Notes under the pieces: generated by a model | Databases searched by the model: none | What the model was told of the DNA's origin: nothing | Seen by the model: the letters and a program-made list of their open reading frames with translations, nothing else | Program-made: the position numbers and the translations under genes | Shown: piece after piece, positions 8,797 to 18,232 of the stretch | Numbering within the stretch: the first letter of the stretch is position 1 | How the letters are laid out: each line of letters begins with the position of its first letter | Source of the DNA: CAYPEK01 sp964409645 | GTDB taxonomy: Bacteria; UBP15; UBA6099 | Assembly (NCBI GenBank): GCA_964409645.1 | Contig: CAYPEK010000010.1 | Span: 1-63,113 of the forward strand | Length of the DNA stretch: 63,113 bases | Reading direction: 5' to 3'

Positions 8797-11493
8797 TTAC
8801 CGTCTGATTTGCTCGACAGTGTCCGGCTCGTACTCGTCGATATTTTTTATCAGATTCCAAGGGATGAACGACTCTCCCTTGAGCTTCATTTCGATTTCCG
8901 CCTGAGATTTCTGCGATTTTGCGGCAGCCTGTTTGCTCCCGCCCGACGGCGACTGTTTTTGCTGAACGGCATCGCGGCCGGCGGATCCCGCTGCGCCCGC
9001 CATCGATACTACTTTCGGGATGAAGTAGTCCGTGTTGATGTTCATTGTCGCGAGTTGCGCCTGATTGCGTGTCGCGTATGCACCCACTGCCGTGTGGTAC
9101 ATGATTATCCCGTCCATGCTCTCCGCCACGATCGTTGGACTGAACCCGAGGCCGCTGAGCCGCTGTATCTCGCGCATCGCGTTTTCCTTAGACAGGTAAC
9201 TGCCCGATATGACGAAGTACGCAGGCACCTGTTTTACGCTCGTCGCCGCCTGCACGTGTGACTTCAGGCCACTGCTGGGCTCTTTTATGGGCGGCGGCAG
9301 TTCTTTGATCAGGTTCGATGGAGGTGTTTCCGTCTGCTGAAGAGTATTCTTCTGCTGCGGTGTCTGGGCTATGACCACCGGTTCGTCATACGGGGGCATG
9401 AAATCAGACGGTACCAGTCGTCTGAACCTGTCTATCAGAGCCGCGCTTTCCGCGTTTGATATCTCCTTATCCGGCCTGAATGTGTTGTCCGAGTAGCCGC
9501 CCATGAGTGGTTTGCCGTCGAGCGATCTCATGGCGCGTGACGCGAGGAAAACGGTTGCCTGATCTTCGTCGGACAGCTTGTCGGTGTCCTTGAACAATTT
9601 CTTTTTGTCGAACTCCTTCGGCGGCGTGACGTCCGAAATTCTGAAGAGACTCTTTATGGCTTCGATTCTCGTAAGGCCGATCTCTTTCAGCAATCCGGAA
9701 AGATAATCAAGGTTAATACCAAGCGCCGACAGGCTGCTCTTCAGCGAGTCTATATATTTTTCGCGTTCCTCGGCCGGTTTCGAGGATATCGATGTGAAAT
9801 CCATCGATGTATCGACCACCGTGACGTAGTCTTCGAAGCTGTTGGGCAGTAAGTCCTTGTTGGCGACCGTAAGCCGCAGTTTGTATGGGCCTGCGGGCGA
9901 ATCGGTGTCCTTAAGCAAATCTTTCAGCGAGTCGTTAATCATCTGTTTGTTTATAACGAGCCGTTTTGCGCCGGCTTTTTCGTATGTGCCTTCCTGAAGA
10001 AGCGCCGGCTGTTGCAGCTTTGGCGACACGAGGTATGCCTGCGCCGAAACCGGATACGGCGTTTTGAAGAAAACGCCTATCGGATCGTTAAACAGCTTCG
10101 TGAGCTGAGTCAGGAACATAAGCCGGTAGAATTCTAGGCGTTTCACAGGCGTGTTGGGCGCGAAAACCAGCCGCGAAGTGTCCGGATAGTAGCCTTCCGC
10201 TGTGAGATTGTCCACGAACTGCTTCGACCAACTGCCGTTCAGGTCAGAGAATTCCGCATGGTATGAGGATGGTATCAGTATGATCTTCGGCTCGACTTTA
10301 AAATCAGCCACCTGAGTGTTCTTTTTCGCAAGCTCCTCTTTATCATTGATGGTATCGCTGTCCTTGCCGGCGTTGTCTTTCTTCGGTTCGTCTGTGCTTG
10401 CCTGTTGTTTTGGCGTGTCCTGCGGAAGCGAGGGCAGGGGCTCCTGATACTCCGGTTTTGACGGCGGCGTCTCCGCGGCTGTTGGTTTCACCGGCTCCTG
10501 TACCTGATACGCGTCTTTCCACGGCCCGGCGTCGGGTTTGTATGAAATGGTCAGGACCGTGGGAGTGTTGAAGCCGTTGAGATAGTTGTACATCGCCATG
10601 CCGGCGGAATATTTGTCCGTCTGGTAGTGGGCGCCCATCGCTACCGATTTGTCGGCCTGCTCGCCGGTGAACACTTTGTTCTGCTGGTACCCCGATCTCA
10701 ACGCCAATTGTTTGTTGGGCAGGTGAAATTCCGCCCCGATGTAAATCTGGTGATCTGTTTGGTTGAGCGAATATTCCGAAGTAACATACTTAATAATTTT
10801 CATGCCGGCAAGAATATCTATTCGCTCCTGAATCGGGTAAGAGACGCCGAAATTCATTATGATCGGCAGAGTTTCATTCTTTTCGCGCTCGTTGTCCTTG
10901 TTGCCGGTGTTGCTCATCGTTGACAGCATGTTCTGGATTGAAGCGCCGGCGCGCATCTTGTTTGGAAATTCTTTGTATCCGCCTATATCAACTGTGAAAC
11001 CGGAGCCGTTGTCGCCGGGCAGGTTGTTGAAGTTCAGGATTCTCGCCGGTGTGGAATACCTGAACGCGGCAATGTTAGCGCCCCAGAAATATTTCTTTGT
11101 TTTCTTGCCGAGCGAGTAGATAACCATCTGGCGATTTAACTCTGCTTCATACCCGGAAAGATAAGTATATGCCTTGTTTTTATAGGCGTACGACAGGACG
11201 GTATATTTCATATTACCGTTGTCCAGATATGAGGTTTCTTTGTAGTCCCCTAAAGACAGCGTGTATCGTTTCGCTGTATAGAGATTGATGAGTGCGGGGT
11301 TATAGATGTAATCGAGGGTGTCGAACTGCGATCCCACCGCGATTCCGCCGGAGGATGCCGAATCAGCGCCGATTCCGAAGATGTTCTGCGCCTCGAACGC
11401 GGCTCGCGAGATTCCCGCGAAGACGAACACCGCCGCCGCGGCAACGAGCACCGCGACCGCGATCCTGTATTTTTTTCTACTGCTTTTCAGCAA
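8797..11493 (-). CDS. PorV/UPF0164-type outer-membrane barrel fused to SLH and SPOR domains
   Basis: This 898-residue secreted protein has the following order. A signal peptide ends near ISRAAFEA (about residue 32). A PorV/PorQ-like beta-barrel starts with a glycine-rich GIGADSASSGGIAVG segment and extends to about 335. A Pro/Glu/Lys-rich linker covers about 340-395. An S-layer-homology repeat (FSDLNGSW) starts near 416, and a second SLH repeat (FKDTDKLSDED, GGYSDNTFRPDKEISNAE) lies near 633-700. A SPOR domain starts near 756 (PAYFVISGSYLSKENAM). SPOR binds denuded glycan and SLH binds wall polymers, so the protein could tether the outer membrane to peptidoglycan. The start is a TTG (11493) with AGGGT upstream; no ATG precedes the signal peptide. 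It begins 21 nt after argS. Confidence 0.8.
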   Translation of the reverse strand: MLKSSRKKYRIAVAVLVAAAAVFVFAGISRAAFEAQNIFGIGADSASSGGIAVGSQFDTLDYIYNPALINLYTAKRYTLSLGDYKETSYLDNGNMKYTVLSYAYKNKAYTYLSGYEAELNRQMVIYSLGKKTKKYFWGANIAAFRYSTPARILNFNNLPGDNGSGFTVDIGGYKEFPNKMRAGASIQNMLSTMSNTGNKDNEREKNETLPIIMNFGVSYPIQERIDILAGMKIIKYVTSEYSLNQTDHQIYIGAEFHLPNKQLALRSGYQQNKVFTGEQADKSVAMGAHYQTDKYSAGMAMYNYLNGFNTPTVLTISYKPDAGPWKDAYQVQEPVKPTAAETPPSKPEYQEPLPSLPQDTPKQQASTDEPKKDNAGKDSDTINDKEELAKKNTQVADFKVEPKIILIPSSYHAEFSDLNGSWSKQFVDNLTAEGYYPDTSRLVFAPNTPVKRLEFYRLMFLTQLTKLFNDPIGVFFKTPYPVSAQAYLVSPKLQQPALLQEGTYEKAGAKRLVINKQMINDSLKDLLKDTDSPAGPYKLRLTVANKDLLPNSFEDYVTVVDTSMDFTSISSKPAEEREKYIDSLKSSLSALGINLDYLSGLLKEIGLTRIEAIKSLFRISDVTPPKEFDKKKLFKDTDKLSDEDQATVFLASRAMRSLDGKPLMGGYSDNTFRPDKEISNAESAALIDRFRRLVPSDFMPPYDEPVVIAQTPQQKNTLQQTETPPSNLIKELPPPIKEPSSGLKSHVQAATSVKQVPAYFVISGSYLSKENAMREIQRLSGLGFSPTIVAESMDGIIMYHTAVGAYATRNQAQLATMNINTDYFIPKVVSMAGAAGSAGRDAVQQKQSPSGGSKQAAAKSQKSQAEIEMKLKGESFIPWNLIKNIDEYEPDTVEQIRR

Positions 11494-11514
11494 ACTATGC
11501 TACCCTGCGCGAAC

Positions 11515-13167
11515 TTACATTTTTTCCGGCGCTGAGACACCGAGCAGCCTCAGCCCGTTGTTCATCACTATCCGTACCGCCTCCGAAAGCGCCAGACGGC
11601 CGCGGGACATCTCCGGCTCCTCAGGCGCGATTACCCGCAGGTCGTGGTAGAACGTGTGAAACGCTCCCGCGAGGTTTGTCAGGAAACTGATTATCCTGTG
11701 CGGCTCGCGCGCGAGCGCCGCCGACTGTATCTCCCACGGATAGTCGGCGATGATCTTCATCAGGTTGAACTCGCGGGCATCCGTCAGGCGCGCCGTGTCT
11801 TCCGCGCCGCCGGGAGCCAGCCCCGCGTCCGCCGCCTTCGCGAGAAGGCTGCAAATCCTCGCGTGTGCGTACTGCAGATAGAACAGCGGGTTCGCTTCGG
11901 ATTTCTCTTTTGCGAGTTCGAGGTCGAAATCCAGATGGCTCTCGCGGCTGCGGGCGATGAAGAAAAAACGCGCCATGTCCGCGCCGACTTCGTCTATCAG
12001 ATCGTCGATCGTTATCATTTTTCCGGCGCGTTTGGACATCTTAACGTACTCGCCGCTTTCCTTGAAGCGGACGAGCTGCACGATCAGGACTTCGAGTTGG
12101 TCGGGGTTGTAACCCATCGCTTTGACGGCGGATTTCATGCGGTTGATGTATCCGTGGTGGTCCGCGCCCCATATATCTATCACGGTGTCGAACCCGCGCT
12201 GGTATTTATTGTTGTGATACGCGATGTCCGCGAGGAAGTATGTCGGGCGTCCGTCCGATTTCTTGAGAACGCGATCCTCGGAGTCCTGATACTCGGCGGA
12301 GGCAAACCAGTGCGCGCCGTCTTTCTCGTACGCTTCGCCTCTCGACGTGAGCAGTTCGAGCGTTTTCTCGACGAGATTTTCCTTATGGAGCGTGCGCTCC
12401 CTGAACCAGACGTCGAACGAAATGCCGAACCGCGCGAGGGTTTTCTTCTGCGAGTCGAGCATGAGGTCGATCGCGAGGTCCGCCAGCAGCGAGCGGCGTT
12501 CCTTCTCTTCTTTTTCAAGCACCGCCGCGCCGTATTTTTCGATTGCGGCTTTCGCGATGTCGATAAGGTATTCGCCCTTGTATTTGAGTTGCTCTTCGTC
12601 GATGGTTTCGCCAAGCGCCTCGTGGCAGCGTAACTCGACAGAGAACGCAAGGTTTTCAATTTGCGTCCCGGTGTCGTTAACGTAGAACTCGCGTGAGGCG
12701 TCGAAACCGGCTTCTTTCAGTGTCGAAGCAAGCGCGTCGCCGAACGCGGCCAGACGGCCGTGTCCGACTGAGAGCGGCCCGGTCGGGTTTGCGCTCACAA
12801 ACTCGACCTGAATCTTTTTTCCAGCCCCGAAGTCCGTCTTGCCGTAGTTTTCGCCCGCGGCGACGGCTTCCGCGATAACGCCTTGCAACGTTTCCGGGTT
12901 CAACCTGAAATTCAGGAAGCCGGGCTTAACCGCTTCGACGACTTCGAAGATGTCTTTTTCGATAGTGCCGGCGATTTGTTGCGCGAGCTGGAGCGGCGGT
13001 TTTTTCGCCTGTTTCGCAAGCGTGAACGGCAGATTGGTCGAATAGTGTCCGAAATCTTTGTTTTTGGGTGTTTCGAGATTAATGCCGCTGATGGACATAG
13101 CATCGTGTTCGATGCCGGATTTGTTAACCGCGTCGAGAATCCGTTGTCTGATCTGATCCGCTATCAT
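11515..13167 (-). CDS. argS: Arginyl-tRNA synthetase
   Basis: ArgS charges tRNA-Arg. At 550 residues it has the normal class I length and layout. There is an N-terminal Add1-type domain (NLPFTLAKQAKKPP). The HIGH-type motif is present as SANPTGPLSVGHGR. The KMSKS-type loop is YVKMSKRAGKMIT. The C-terminal DALR anticodon-binding domain ends with GLRLLGVSAPEKM. I took the ATG at 13167 (MIADQIRQR); the upstream in-frame extension to 13203 adds residues unlike the family. The gene lies 287 nt downstream of tsaC, so it may have its own promoter in that AT-rich spacer. The PorV-like gene follows 21 nt later. Confidence 0.95.
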   Translation of the reverse strand: MIADQIRQRILDAVNKSGIEHDAMSISGINLETPKNKDFGHYSTNLPFTLAKQAKKPPLQLAQQIAGTIEKDIFEVVEAVKPGFLNFRLNPETLQGVIAEAVAAGENYGKTDFGAGKKIQVEFVSANPTGPLSVGHGRLAAFGDALASTLKEAGFDASREFYVNDTGTQIENLAFSVELRCHEALGETIDEEQLKYKGEYLIDIAKAAIEKYGAAVLEKEEKERRSLLADLAIDLMLDSQKKTLARFGISFDVWFRERTLHKENLVEKTLELLTSRGEAYEKDGAHWFASAEYQDSEDRVLKKSDGRPTYFLADIAYHNNKYQRGFDTVIDIWGADHHGYINRMKSAVKAMGYNPDQLEVLIVQLVRFKESGEYVKMSKRAGKMITIDDLIDEVGADMARFFFIARSRESHLDFDLELAKEKSEANPLFYLQYAHARICSLLAKAADAGLAPGGAEDTARLTDAREFNLMKIIADYPWEIQSAALAREPHRIISFLTNLAGAFHTFYHDLRVIAPEEPEMSRGRLALSEAVRIVMNNGLRLLGVSAPEKM

Positions 13168-13454
13168 AGATGTCTTACCTTTGATGAGCGCCCGAAGGCG
13201 CACAGAACTCAGTCTCCGTAAAATTTAGACACCACAATACTGCTGGAATCCGGTTAATTTTATTTAAAATAAATCAACCGCCGCAGATCGGCGTCTTTTC
13301 ACCATTCCAATAATAATATCATTATGTATGTGAATATCTAATACTTAATTTAATATTTTTTTACTTGAAGCAGCCGGTTTGTTACCAAAAAATGGCTTCG
13401 ATGGCTTATTTTTCGGCGAAACCGCCGATGCCGTGCGATTTTGTCGGTTTGTCG

Positions 13455-14090
13455 TCAGCCTTGAAGTTCAAGCAGGTCGTTTTCGCTGACCGCTTCTCTG
13501 CGGATTACGGTGATATCGCCGTTTCGAACGGAAATCACAGTCGAAGGGAGCGAGTCGCCGGTCGGGCCGCCGTCGATCACTGCGTCGAGGCTGCCTATCG
13601 CGAACTGTCGCTGGCCGTCCTGACACGTGCGCGGCTCGGGCTGTCCCGCCACGTTTGCGCTCGATGCGGCAAGCGCGCCGCCGCATTTGCGCACGAGGTC
13701 ACGGCAGAGTTCGTGCGCCGGCATTCTGAACCCGACGTTATTCTGAGGCGCGAGTCCGGCGGGGAAAGAGCCCTCCGGCACGTCGAGCACGATCGTGAGC
13801 GGCCCCGGCCAGAATTTCTCCATCACTTTTCTCGCCAGCGGGCTGACTACCGCCCCGAATTTCTCCAACTCTTCAATCTCGGATATCAGAAGCTGAAACG
13901 GTTTGCCTTTCGGCCTCATTTTAAGTTCGATCATTTTTTGCAGGCCGATCTCGTTGGGGAGCGCGCCGAGTCCGTAAACAGTCTCGGTCGGCAGCAGCAC
14001 CACGCCGCCCGCGAGGATTCTTTCCACAATTTCCGCGTGGCGTTCCGGCCATTCCGCCGCGGTTATGCTCAAAGTTCTTTTTGAAGACAT
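13455..14090 (-). CDS. tsaC: L-threonylcarbamoyladenylate synthase (TsaC/Sua5/YrdC family)
   Basis: This enzyme makes threonylcarbamoyl-AMP from threonine, bicarbonate and ATP, the first step of t6A37 tRNA modification. The 211-residue protein has the YrdC core motifs LLPTETVYGLGA and ELKMRPKGKPFQLLI (the KxRP...P signature), plus FRMPAHELCRDL and ASSANVAGQPEP. It has the short TsaC length, without the extra Sua5 C-terminal domain. It overlaps prmC by 22 nt, so the two are translationally coupled. The placement prfA-prmC-tsaC is the conserved order seen in many bacteria. Confidence 0.92.
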   Translation of the reverse strand: MSSKRTLSITAAEWPERHAEIVERILAGGVVLLPTETVYGLGALPNEIGLQKMIELKMRPKGKPFQLLISEIEELEKFGAVVSPLARKVMEKFWPGPLTIVLDVPEGSFPAGLAPQNNVGFRMPAHELCRDLVRKCGGALAASSANVAGQPEPRTCQDGQRQFAIGSLDAVIDGGPTGDSLPSTVISVRNGDITVIRREAVSENDLLELQG

Positions 14091-14944
14091 CCTGATACAA
14101 TCCTTTCGATCCCGGCGAGGTCTTTTGTCGCCTTGCAGTTTGTCAGCCCGCCCGCGGCCATGAGGCCGAGAGTTTCCTCCGCCTGTCCGAAGCCGATTTC
14201 GAGGGCGAGAAGTCCGCCGGGTTTTAAATAATTTCGCACGCCTTCGATGATCCGGCGCACGACATCGAGCCCGTCCGCGCCGCCGTCGAGCGAGGGCAGC
14301 GGGTCGAAGTCTTTAACAACCGCGGGTGTCGATATGATGTCCGCGGAGAGAATGTACGGAGGGTTGGACACAATCGCGTCGAAGAGCGTGCCGGGAGTTA
14401 CCGGCTCGAACAGGTCGCCCGAATGGACTTCCAAACGGTCTTCGACGCCGAGGGATTGCGCGTTCTTCCGGGTGAGTTCCGCCGCCTTGGGCGAAATGTC
14501 CGACGCAGCCGCCGTTATTCCGGGGAACAGCTTCAGTAGCGAAATGGCAACAACGCCGCTTCCCGTGCAGAGGTCGAGAATCTTTTCCGGCGACGGGTCC
14601 GTCTGCGATTTCAGATGCTCCGAGGCGACTTCGACGAGTATCTCTGTTTCCGGCCTCGGGATGAACACGCCGGGCTCCACGGAGAAAAAGTAGGATAGGA
14701 ACTGCGTGTCGCCGACGACGAGTTGGAGAGGTTCGCCGCCCGCGAGGCGCTTGCCTTTGATGCGAATCGCGTCGAGTTCGTCGTCCGTCACAGGGCGGTC
14801 GAAATGCGCGTATATTTTTATCCTGTCGATGCCGAGCGTCTTGGAGATGATGATCTCCGATGCGAGACGCGGCTGCTCGACGTTGTGGCGTTCGAGGTAG
14901 GCCGTCATCCGCTGATGCGCGTTTATGAGATCGAATCTCGCCAT
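14069..14944 (-). CDS. prmC: Release-factor glutamine methyltransferase PrmC
   Basis: PrmC (HemK) methylates the glutamine of the GGQ motif in RF1 and RF2. The 291-residue protein has the N-terminal helical domain, the SAM-binding motif ILDLCTGSGVVAISL and the catalytic NPPY signature (SNPPYILSADII). It starts 6 nt after the prfA stop, so enzyme and substrate are co-expressed, as is usual. Confidence 0.95.
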   Translation of the reverse strand: MARFDLINAHQRMTAYLERHNVEQPRLASEIIISKTLGIDRIKIYAHFDRPVTDDELDAIRIKGKRLAGGEPLQLVVGDTQFLSYFFSVEPGVFIPRPETEILVEVASEHLKSQTDPSPEKILDLCTGSGVVAISLLKLFPGITAAASDISPKAAELTRKNAQSLGVEDRLEVHSGDLFEPVTPGTLFDAIVSNPPYILSADIISTPAVVKDFDPLPSLDGGADGLDVVRRIIEGVRNYLKPGGLLALEIGFGQAEETLGLMAAGGLTNCKATKDLAGIERIVSGCLQKEL

Positions 14945-14950
14945 TTGCTG

Positions 14951-16036
14951 TTAAGCAACCTCGCTCTGCTGTTCGTGCATCTTGAGGGTCAGCGGCTCAA
15001 GAAGCTGATCGAGTTCGCCCGCTATCACCGTTTCGAGTTGGTAGAGCGTGATTTCCGCGCGATGGTCCGTTACTCTGTTCTGCGGGAAGTTATATGTCCT
15101 TATGCGCTCGCTGCGGTCGCCTGAGCCGACCTGACTCTTGCGGTCGGCCGCGATTTTTTTCTGCTGTTCCTCCTGAAATTTCTGGAGGAGCCGCGCTCGC
15201 AGGAGCCGCATTGCTTTAGCCTTGTTCTGGTGCTGTGAGCGCTCGTCCTGACACTCGACGACGAGGCCGGTCGGCAGGTGCGTGATGCGGATCGCCGAGT
15301 CGGTTTTATTGACGTGCTGGCCGCCCGCGCCCTGTGCGCGGTAGGTGTCCACTTTCAGTTCCGCAGGGTCGATGTGCACTTCGACGTCGTCCGGTTCGAT
15401 GAGCAGGGCGACCGTCGCCGCGGACGTGTGAATTCTGCCGCCCGCTTCCGTTACCGGAATGCGCTGCACCCTGTGAACTCCGCTTTCGTATTGCAGCCGG
15501 TTATAGACATTGTCTCCGCGTATCGAGAATATGACTTCCTTGAAGCCGCCGAGAGAGGAGGGCGAGGCGCTGATCATTTCAGTCTTCCAGCCTTTGTTCT
15601 CGGCGTATCTGGTGTACATGCGGAAGAGGTCGCCTGAGAAAATAGCGGCTTCGTTGCCGCCGGTGCCTTGGCGTATCTCGATAATCACCGGCCGTTTTTC
15701 GATCTTCTCCGGCGGTTTGTAGAACGCCTCGGCTGCTTCCATTATCCGCCCTGTTTCGCTTTCGAGCCGTTCGATCTCGTCGGCGTACAGGCTTTTCATT
15801 TCCTCATCGGATTCGGAAGACTGCTGCCCGGTGCATTTTTCAAGTTCTTCAGATGCTTTTTTGAACTCGGAATAAAGCCGGTTCGGCTCTTCGAGTTCGG
15901 ACAGTTCTTTGCCGAGCGTTTTGAGGAGTTCGATGTTTGTCGATGCCGCGCCGGAAGCGAGCTCGTTGCTGATCTCCGCGTATCTCTCATGCGCGGACGC
16001 AAGTTTTTTTAGTATTTCGGGTTTAGTTACAGGCAT
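14951..16036 (-). CDS. prfA: Peptide chain release factor 1
   Basis: RF1 recognises UAA and UAG and triggers peptide release. The 361-residue protein has the RF1-type stop-codon recognition motif PVT within HRVQRIPVTEAGGRIHTS (RF2 would have SPF). The catalytic GGQ lies in AQGAGGQHVNKTDSAIR. Length and C-terminus are normal. It is followed after 6 nt by prmC. A terminator upstream (16097-16124) separates it from rpmE. Confidence 0.96.
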   Translation of the reverse strand: MPVTKPEILKKLASAHERYAEISNELASGAASTNIELLKTLGKELSELEEPNRLYSEFKKASEELEKCTGQQSSESDEEMKSLYADEIERLESETGRIMEAAEAFYKPPEKIEKRPVIIEIRQGTGGNEAAIFSGDLFRMYTRYAENKGWKTEMISASPSSLGGFKEVIFSIRGDNVYNRLQYESGVHRVQRIPVTEAGGRIHTSAATVALLIEPDDVEVHIDPAELKVDTYRAQGAGGQHVNKTDSAIRITHLPTGLVVECQDERSQHQNKAKAMRLLRARLLQKFQEEQQKKIAADRKSQVGSGDRSERIRTYNFPQNRVTDHRAEITLYQLETVIAGELDQLLEPLTLKMHEQQSEVA

Positions 16037-16096
16037 AGATATTGTCGTTGTTCAGATTTTTGTTTGTTTTAGTTTGTCATCATAAACACTTATTAC

Positions 16097-16124
16097 AAAA
16101 TAAAAGCTCCGCGGTTGCGGAGCT
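16097..16124 (-). terminator. Intrinsic terminator between rpmE and prfA
   Basis: AGCTCCGC and GCGGAGCT form a perfect 8-bp stem with a 4-nt loop (16105-16124). On the minus strand a TTTATTTT run follows. It ends the rho-rpmE unit. Confidence 0.8.
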
Positions 16125-16185
16125 GTTTTTCTTTGCGCTGTGTGCTGCCGTTTCCGGCGGTGGCGCGGTTGGATTATTCCTACCG

Positions 16186-16638
16186 CTACGCTTCTGGAGT
16201 CGGTTCGGATGCTTCTTCAGCAGCCGGTGCGGCTTCAGCCGCGGGCGCCTCTTCAGTGGCCTGCGGGGCTTCCTCGGCGACGGCTTCGACCGGAGCGGCT
16301 TCCTGCGCCACCTCGACCTCGACCTCGACGGCTTCTTCAACTTCAACTGTTTCTTCCGTGCCGCCGGTTTCGAGTTCGCGAGCGATCTCTTCTTCGGTCA
16401 TTTTCAACTTCTTCTTTTTCTTCTTGTACTTGCGCTGAGCCTCTTCCCCGTACTTGCGGAAATATTTATCCACGCGGCCGGCGGTATCGACGAACTTCTG
16501 CTTGCCCGTGAAGAACGGGTGGCATTTCGAGCAGATGTCGAGTCGGATTTCCTGTTGGGTTGATCCGACAACAAATTCGTGACCGCATGCGCAGCGGACC
16601 TTGGCGTCGTAGTACTTAGGATGAATTTCCGGTTTCAC
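16186..16638 (-). CDS. rpmE: Ribosomal protein L31 with long acidic C-terminal tail
   Basis: Residues 1-70 are a standard zinc-type L31: MKPEIHPKYYDAKVRCACGH with cysteines C16, C18, C36 and C39 (ICSKCHPFFTG). Normal L31 ends near residue 70. Here a lysine-rich stretch (YKKKKKKLK, about 71-79) is followed by about 70 residues almost entirely of Glu, Ala, Val and Pro, giving 150 residues in total. The frame is uninterrupted and the composition is strongly biased, so the tail is not a readthrough of random sequence. It lies 97 nt after rho, and a terminator follows the stop. The function of the tail is unknown; it would extend from the ribosome near the central protuberance. Confidence 0.93.
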   Translation of the reverse strand: MKPEIHPKYYDAKVRCACGHEFVVGSTQQEIRLDICSKCHPFFTGKQKFVDTAGRVDKYFRKYGEEAQRKYKKKKKKLKMTEEEIARELETGGTEETVEVEEAVEVEVEVAQEAAPVEAVAEEAPQATEEAPAAEAAPAAEEASEPTPEA

Positions 16639-16734
16639 TTCAAATCCCGCCTTTCGGCATATCTTATTTTACAGCCACAAGCTGAATATATTAGCAACGT
16701 TCCTCAAAAAGTTCAATCCCCGAATAAATATTTA

Positions 16735-17985
16735 TCAGGACGAGACATACTGGAGCGCATGCAGGAACTGTTCGTTTGTCTTCATGGTTGTGAGCCTGTC
16801 GATAACGAGCTCGGTTGCCTGCTGTTCGTCGAGGGCGTTGATGATGCGCCGCAGTTTCCAGATTTTGTCCAATTCTTCCTTTGAATATAGGAGTTCTTCG
16901 TGCCGCGTGCCGGATTTCACGATGTCGATTGCCGGGAATATGCGCTTGTCGGCGAGTGCGCGGCTGAGCTGAAGCTCCATGTTGCCGGTGCCTTTGAATT
17001 CTTCAAAAATGACTTCGTCGAGTCTCGAACCGGTCTCGATGAGCGCGGTGGCGACGACTGTCAGCGATCCGCCGCCTTCGAGCTTTCTGGCCGATCCGAA
17101 GAACCGTTTCGGTTTGTGGAGAGCGTTCGGATCGAGACCGCCGGAGAGAGTGCGGCCGCTCGGCGGAACGCAGAGGTTGTACGCGCGGGCGAGCCTCGTG
17201 ATGCTGTCGAGGAGGATGATAACGTCCCGGTCGTTCTCGACGAGCCTCTTGGCGCGTTCGAGCACGAGTTCCGCGACTGCCACGTGGTTGTCCGGTTTTT
17301 CGTCGAATGTCGAGCTGATGACTTCGCCCTTGACCGAGCGGCGGAAGTCCGTGACTTCTTCGGGGCGCTCGTCGATGAGAAGGGCGAGCAGCACCATGTC
17401 CGGGTGGTTGGTCGTTATACTATTGGCAATTTTTTTCAGTAGGATGGTTTTGCCGGCCTTGGGCGGAGCAACGATGAGCGCGCGCTGTCCGCGCCCTATC
17501 GGCGCGATCAGGTCGATGACGCGGGTCGAAATGTCGTGCGGGTCGCACTCCATTTTCAGGCGCTGCGTCGGGTACACCGGGACGAGGTTCTCAAAAAATT
17601 TCCGCGCCCTGAGATCTTCCGGGCGCACGTGGTTGATTTCCTCGACGCGCAGAAGGCTGAAGTAGCGTTCGTTTTCCTTCGGCGGCCGCACTTGGCCGGA
17701 TACGATGTCGCCCGGCCGCAGGCCGAACCGCTTCGATTGCGAGATCGAGACGTACACGTCATTCTGGCTGCTGATGTAGCCGTTCCGGCGCAGGAATCCG
17801 AATCCGTCCTGCGTGGCATCGTAAATGCCCTCCGCCAGAATTACGCCGCTTTCTCTGTTCTTAAGCTCCATTATCTTGGAAATAAGATCAGCTTTTTTAA
17901 ATTTCTGCGGGCTTTTGATCCCGTTCTCGCTCGCGATCTTATGAAGATCGGTTACGGTTTTTGCTTCGAGTTCCGCGAGTTCCAT
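16735..17985 (-). CDS. rho: Transcription termination factor Rho
   Basis: Rho is the hexameric RNA helicase that terminates transcription. The 416-residue protein (E. coli: 419) has the N-terminal helical domain (LAELEAKTVTDLHKIASE) and the cold-shock-like primary RNA-binding fold (DGFGFLRRNGYISSQNDVYV). It also has Walker A APPKAGKTILLKK, Walker B VIILLDSITRLARAYN, and the Q/R-loop region GGLDPNALHKPKRFFGSAR. A strong Shine-Dalgarno (AGGAGG) precedes the ATG. The promoter lies about 240 nt upstream, so the mRNA has a long leader, as in E. coli where rho is autoregulated. Confidence 0.97.
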   Translation of the reverse strand: MELAELEAKTVTDLHKIASENGIKSPQKFKKADLISKIMELKNRESGVILAEGIYDATQDGFGFLRRNGYISSQNDVYVSISQSKRFGLRPGDIVSGQVRPPKENERYFSLLRVEEINHVRPEDLRARKFFENLVPVYPTQRLKMECDPHDISTRVIDLIAPIGRGQRALIVAPPKAGKTILLKKIANSITTNHPDMVLLALLIDERPEEVTDFRRSVKGEVISSTFDEKPDNHVAVAELVLERAKRLVENDRDVIILLDSITRLARAYNLCVPPSGRTLSGGLDPNALHKPKRFFGSARKLEGGGSLTVVATALIETGSRLDEVIFEEFKGTGNMELQLSRALADKRIFPAIDIVKSGTRHEELLYSKEELDKIWKLRRIINALDEQQATELVIDRLTTMKTNEQFLHALQYVSS

Positions 17986-18226
17986 AAATCCTCCTGTGTT
18001 AAAGGTAAATATAAATCGACATTTTTTTTATTTCGTTATTGGAAATAGAGGCCCATAAAGGTTTGCGGCGTTCTTCCGGTTTCAGATTTGATTCACAATC
18101 ACATAGATTTCGTGCAAACAGCGCCGCAGTAAGATAACCTACTTTGCTTCTTAACTTTCAAGGCGTGTCAGGAAGGCGCCCGAGAATTTCCGGGGTTCCT
18201 GCGAAGAAGCATACGAAAACAACCAA
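17986..18226 (-). promoter_or_regulatory. Long 5' leader of rho (candidate autoregulatory region)
   Basis: About 240 nt separate the predicted transcription start (near 18226) from the rho ATG. The leader can form a GC-rich hairpin (GGAACCCCGG paired loosely with its downstream complement). It also holds a possible 14-codon ORF at 18212-18168, which lacks a Shine-Dalgarno. In E. coli a leader of similar length mediates autogenous termination by Rho. The same mechanism here is inference only. Confidence 0.4.
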
Positions 18227-18232
18227 CACTTT

